The notes beneath the pieces were generated by a model. The model had not been told where the DNA came from. It did not search any database and saw only the letters and a program-made list of their open reading frames with translations. A DNA stretch of 64,000 nt from Eubacterium sp. (lineage in GTDB: Bacteria; Bacillota; Clostridia; Oscillospirales; Ruminococcaceae). The stretch spans positions 1-64,000 of the forward strand of contig JAFLRX010000011.1 in the NCBI GenBank assembly GCA_022511265.1. Reading direction: 5' to 3'. The position numbers and the translations under genes were made by a program. Position 1 is the first letter of the stretch, and each line of letters starts with the position of its first letter. Below, in pieces: positions 61,037 to 64,000 of this stretch.

Positions 61037-62316
61037 GAAAAGATATTATCAACAACGCAGTAGAAGATATAGACGATTCGTTTTTGGCAGAGGCGTCCGA
61101 TTATCGCCCCGCGCATTCATCCCGCAAGAGCATACCGTTCGCGAAATTCGCGGCGGTCGCCGCCTGCGGTGTGCTGGCGGTGGGAGGAGGCGCGTTTGTA
61201 ATAACGCACGGTCTTTCCGCAGGCATGCCCGTCTCCTACTCCGGCACAGCTTCCAACAATACCTCAAGCACAGAAGAAAGCAGCTGTGAATGGATACGAC
61301 CTGAGGACTATTACGAACACGCACCGTTGTCCTACATCCGTGACAACAGTGAAGAATACATTGCCGAGATAAAGGCAATGGACACCCATAATATGGTGTT
61401 CCACGGCGATTTCGGCTTTGATGTGCCGGAAAAGATAGGCACCTATTACAAGATAGAGCGTTGGGATTTCAACAATTACGCGGAGGACGTTTTCCGCTGC
61501 TTGGTGCCTGAGGGAAGCTTTGACGAAAAAAATATAACAGAGTTTGAGTACGACCCGCTTAAAATCCCTGAGGATAACGACCCATACTATTATGTGGACG
61601 AGAAAAATAATCTCCTCGCGATAACAGCCGAAAACGGTTATTTCTTCTACGAAGACGGCACGCTGCCGCTTGAACGCAGCGATAATTCCACAGAGCTGTA
61701 TAAGACAGTATACCTCGACGAGGAATACGAGGACGAGACGCTGGAGCTTATCGGCGGCACGGCTAAGATGTCAGAGCTTATCGACATCGCGCAGAAAAAG
61801 CTGGATGAGGTATTTACAGTCACCAATTCGGCAACAACCGTAAAGCCGCGCTGGATGTATATCTTTTTCGATACCGTCAACAAAAAATATTTCTGTCAGA
61901 TAGACTTTGATACAGTCTATAACGAAGTGGCGATATTCACACCGTTTGAGGACGGCATCTACTCCTTCAAGCCGTTCGGCAGAGACGGCGCAAGTGTTTA
62001 TTTCACTTCTCCCGACAGACCCGCCAGAATATTCAACAATCGTATATTAAAGGACTGGCGCGGTGCTTCGTCTCAGGAATTGGATGAAATTATAACCCCC
62101 ACCGCAGCCACACAGATAATGTCTGACTATCTGCAAAGCCGTGTGGATAATTATGTGGGCTATAATGTTGACGATATTCGGCTGACCTATTTAGTGTTAA
62201 ATGACACATCAACCGTACTGGTCCCCTATTGGCAGTTTGTTATGATAACCGACAGCGGCGAAAGTCAGTCACTGTTTGTAAATGCTATTGTCGGACAAAT
62301 AGAAACTATCCTGTAA
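61033..62316 (+). CDS. Membrane-anchored partner of the second ECF sigma (putative anti-sigma)
   Basis: 427 residues. N-terminal VEDIDDSFLAEASDYRPAHS, then helix FAAVAACGVLAVGGGAFVIT, closely alike to the 58801 product, then a diverged extracytoplasmic domain of about 370 residues rich in Tyr, Asp and Glu. The shared cytoplasmic part with different outer part suggests that the copies answer different signals while contacting similar sigma factors. Family of the outer domain unknown. Confidence 0.82.
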   Translation: MRKDIINNAVEDIDDSFLAEASDYRPAHSSRKSIPFAKFAAVAACGVLAVGGGAFVITHGLSAGMPVSYSGTASNNTSSTEESSCEWIRPEDYYEHAPLSYIRDNSEEYIAEIKAMDTHNMVFHGDFGFDVPEKIGTYYKIERWDFNNYAEDVFRCLVPEGSFDEKNITEFEYDPLKIPEDNDPYYYVDEKNNLLAITAENGYFFYEDGTLPLERSDNSTELYKTVYLDEEYEDETLELIGGTAKMSELIDIAQKKLDEVFTVTNSATTVKPRWMYIFFDTVNKKYFCQIDFDTVYNEVAIFTPFEDGIYSFKPFGRDGASVYFTSPDRPARIFNNRILKDWRGASSQELDEIITPTAATQIMSDYLQSRVDNYVGYNVDDIRLTYLVLNDTSTVLVPYWQFVMITDSGESQSLFVNAIVGQIETIL

Positions 62317-62332
62317 AACTTAACAAAACAAA

Positions 62333-62370
62333 CACCGCCAGTGTCAAAAGACACTGGCGGTGCTGTTTTT
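62333..62370. terminator. Terminator between the second sigma cassette and the WG-repeat gene
   Basis: 13-bp perfect stem caccgccagtgtc/gacactggcggtg with loop aaaa, followed by ctgttttt on the plus strand; it lies between convergent genes. Confidence 0.9.
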
Positions 62371-62381
62371 GAACAATTATT

Positions 62382-63521
62382 TTATTTTGAATAAAGCACA
62401 CTGTACAGCGGCTCGATATTGCTTTCTCCCTCCAGCTTGCCTGCGCCGTACTTGCCGTCTAGCTTATAGATATAATACCCGTCGGAGAACGGTACGCTTA
62501 TCTCGTCATATTCCGCTGTCACCGCGTTAAATTCGGTATCAATAAGTATCATTTTGCCGCTGTCGGCAGTTACCGCTGCATAGCCACCGGAAAAGCCCAC
62601 AGGCGGCTCGGTGTATTCGTCGCCGCACAGCTCGCCGTTTTCATCAACAAAGCTGTAATGCTTGCCATCAGGCAAGCCAACCCAGCCATAGCCCTCGGAA
62701 TAATCTCCCGCCGACTTGTACATCGGGTTGACGGTATATTTGCCCTCGGTATTGATATAGCCCCACTTACCGCCCAGCATCACCGCGCAAAAGCCCTCTG
62801 AAAAAACACTGCACCCGTCAAACTGTCCGGGTATAACGATCTCGCCCGCCTCGTTGATAAAGCCGTAGCCGTTGTCGGTCATCACCGCCGCCAGCCCCTC
62901 GGAAAAAGGCTTCGCGTCCTCGTACATAAGCTCTACCGTCAGCTTGCCGCTTTTATCTATATAGCCCATCTTTTTGCCGACCTTAACCGGCGCAAATTCG
63001 CTGTTGCCGAAACTGCCTATCTCGTCATACTGCGGCTGGGCAACATACTCGCCGCTTGTGTTTATCAAGCCGTATTTGCCGTCCAGCTCTACCACCGCGA
63101 ATCCGGCGCTCTCAAACTCTCCGGCACTGTCAAACTGCGGATTGATAAGATACTGCCCTTTACTGTCCACATAGCCGTACTTTGTACCTATCTTCACCAG
63201 CGCGGGCAGCTTGCCGTCATAGCTTTGCGCAACGTCAAACTGCGGCAGTGTGATAAAATCACCCGAGGTGTTTATGTAACCGTACTTTCCGTTCAGCTTT
63301 ACGGCGGCGTTGCCGTTGATGAACGGGCTTGCCTCGTCATACTGAGCCGCGATAGCAACATTTCCGTCCTCGTTTATATAGCCGTATCTGCCGTTGATAC
63401 CGTACACACACAGCCCGTCGGTAAACAACGCGTCACCGTCGGCTGTCACGACCGTGCCCGAACATCCGCCCAGCATCAGCACCGCCGCCGTGAACAACGC
63501 AGCAGCCTTGATAAATTTCAT
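62382..63521 (-). CDS. WG-repeat lipoprotein
   Basis: 379 residues. Lipoprotein signal with lipobox MLGGC (Cys20), then about eleven WG-type repeats of some 30 residues: GRYGYINEDGNVAIAAQYDE, GKYGYINTSGDFITLPQFD, TKYGYVDSKGQYLINPQFD, KWGYINTEGKYTVNPMYK. These form beta-hairpins in a repeat propeller or rod, anchored outside the membrane. Role of such proteins is unproven; binding of partners or glycans is the usual guess. ATG after GGGGGCGG. Confidence 0.9.
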   Translation of the reverse strand: MKFIKAAALFTAAVLMLGGCSGTVVTADGDALFTDGLCVYGINGRYGYINEDGNVAIAAQYDEASPFINGNAAVKLNGKYGYINTSGDFITLPQFDVAQSYDGKLPALVKIGTKYGYVDSKGQYLINPQFDSAGEFESAGFAVVELDGKYGLINTSGEYVAQPQYDEIGSFGNSEFAPVKVGKKMGYIDKSGKLTVELMYEDAKPFSEGLAAVMTDNGYGFINEAGEIVIPGQFDGCSVFSEGFCAVMLGGKWGYINTEGKYTVNPMYKSAGDYSEGYGWVGLPDGKHYSFVDENGELCGDEYTEPPVGFSGGYAAVTADSGKMILIDTEFNAVTAEYDEISVPFSDGYYIYKLDGKYGAGKLEGESNIEPLYSVLYSK

Positions 63522-63664
63522 ACAACACCGCCCCCTTTTAACAATTCATAATGCCTAATTAACGACATATTCCGACAATTTCAGTATACTATTATTCAAT
63601 GAAAATGTCAAGATAATCGGATAAAGAAAATTATAAACACGCACCGCACATTAATTCCGCATTA

Positions 63665-63688
63665 AAAAAGCGCCTTTCGGCGCTTTTT
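63665..63688 (-). terminator. Terminator of trxA
   Basis: 10-bp perfect stem aaaaagcgcc/ggcgcttttt, 4-base loop, two bases after the trxA stop. The remaining stretch 63522-63664 is AT-rich with no feature seen. Confidence 0.88.
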
Positions 63689-63689
63689 A

Positions 63690-63989
63690 TCAGTCAAGCA
63701 ATGCAAGTATATACTCCTTGTCGGCAAGACCTATATGAGTATCCTTCAGCTCGCCGTCTACGAATGCCAGCACGCGTGGTATCGTCGTTATACCGAACTG
63801 CTCTGCCAGCTCGGGGTTGGCGTCGACGTTTACCTTGCATACCTTTATCTCGTCATGCTCTCGCTCTATTTCCTCCATAATGGGAGCCAGCATCATGCAG
63901 GGTCCGCACCACGAAGCCCAAAAATCCACCAGCACCGGCTTGTCGGAGTTGATTACCTCTTGCTCAAAGTTTTCGATATTGATATCCAT
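63690..63989 (-). CDS. trxA: Thioredoxin
   Basis: 99 residues. Active site WCGPC at 27-31 in LVDFWASWCGPCMMLAP, cis-proline in FGITTIPRVLAFVDGEL. Reduces protein disulfides in the cytoplasm. The end ADKEYILALLD is slightly shorter than in E. coli. The start is near the window edge but appears complete (MDINIENFEQEV). Confidence 0.95.
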   Translation of the reverse strand: MDINIENFEQEVINSDKPVLVDFWASWCGPCMMLAPIMEEIEREHDEIKVCKVNVDANPELAEQFGITTIPRVLAFVDGELKDTHIGLADKEYILALLD

Positions 63990-64000
63990 AATATTCTTCC

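Overview
The window looks like a chromosomal segment from a Gram-positive anaerobe of the class Clostridia, most probably the Ruminococcaceae/Oscillospiraceae (Ruminococcus or Eubacterium siraeum type). This is inferred from a type III glutamine synthetase, a lipid-anchored GH5 cellulase with a CBM2-like module, a Spo0A homologue, a trp T-box, DUF951 next to prfA, and ECF sigma genes of the gut-Firmicutes type. Base composition is fairly high in G+C in most genes, with AT-rich intergenic promoters. Many promoters fit a sigma-A consensus with exactly 17 bp spacing. No tRNA, rRNA, CRISPR array or intact transposase was seen.

Layout. 1-1.5 kb: two secreted proteins with C-terminal NTG-type anchors (the first runs off the left edge), with a cre-like site. 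1.6-3.7 kb: TetR regulator plus ABC-2 exporter. 3.7-11.6 kb: complete trp operon (trpE-G-D-C-F-orf-B-A) behind a T-box leader with a UGG specifier, followed by a hairpin over the trpE ribosome-binding site. One non-trp gene (DUF4261-like) sits between trpF and trpB. 11.6-13.2 kb: cellulase. 13.7-15.7 kb: a Spo0A-like regulator lacking the phospho-acceptor aspartate, then a DUF2975/XRE pair with an operator array. 15.7-26 kb: patB, DUF3737, ligA, yunB, M18 aminopeptidase, and the DUF951-prfA-tsaC-coaE-transglycosylase operon. 26.05-26.25 kb: GC-rich gene-free stretch with RNA-like pairing.

26.2-41 kb (all minus): a membrane protein, then a dcw cell-wall/division cluster read from mraZ (40.8 kb) down to ftsZ (27.2 kb): mraZ-rsmH-ftsL-PBP-murE-mraY-ftsW-murG-murA-ftsQ-ftsZ. 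murC, murD, murF and ftsA are missing from it. murE has no ordinary start codon and carries DNPA where DAP-adding MurE has DNPR. 41.1-46.3 kb: a tightly coupled pair encoding a 1071-residue GHKL-type ATPase and a 659-residue protein resembling an SNF2 helicase with damaged motor motifs, with its own promoter and terminator. This is the best candidate here for an undescribed system.

46.5-50.6 kb: HD-domain hydrolase and the rpmH-rnpA-yidD-yidC-khpB block, without dnaA/oriC beside it. 50.8-52.9 kb: glnN with a terminator-like hairpin in its leader. 53.1-54.8 kb: an AT-richer cassette (GNAT, FMN reductase, GyrI-like). 54.8-58 kb: FkbM-type methyltransferase and glmS, whose 5' leader holds a 205-bp element with terminal inverted repeats and no recognisable glmS ribozyme. 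58.2-62.3 kb: two tandem ECF sigma/membrane-protein cassettes. 62.4-64 kb: WG-repeat lipoprotein and thioredoxin.
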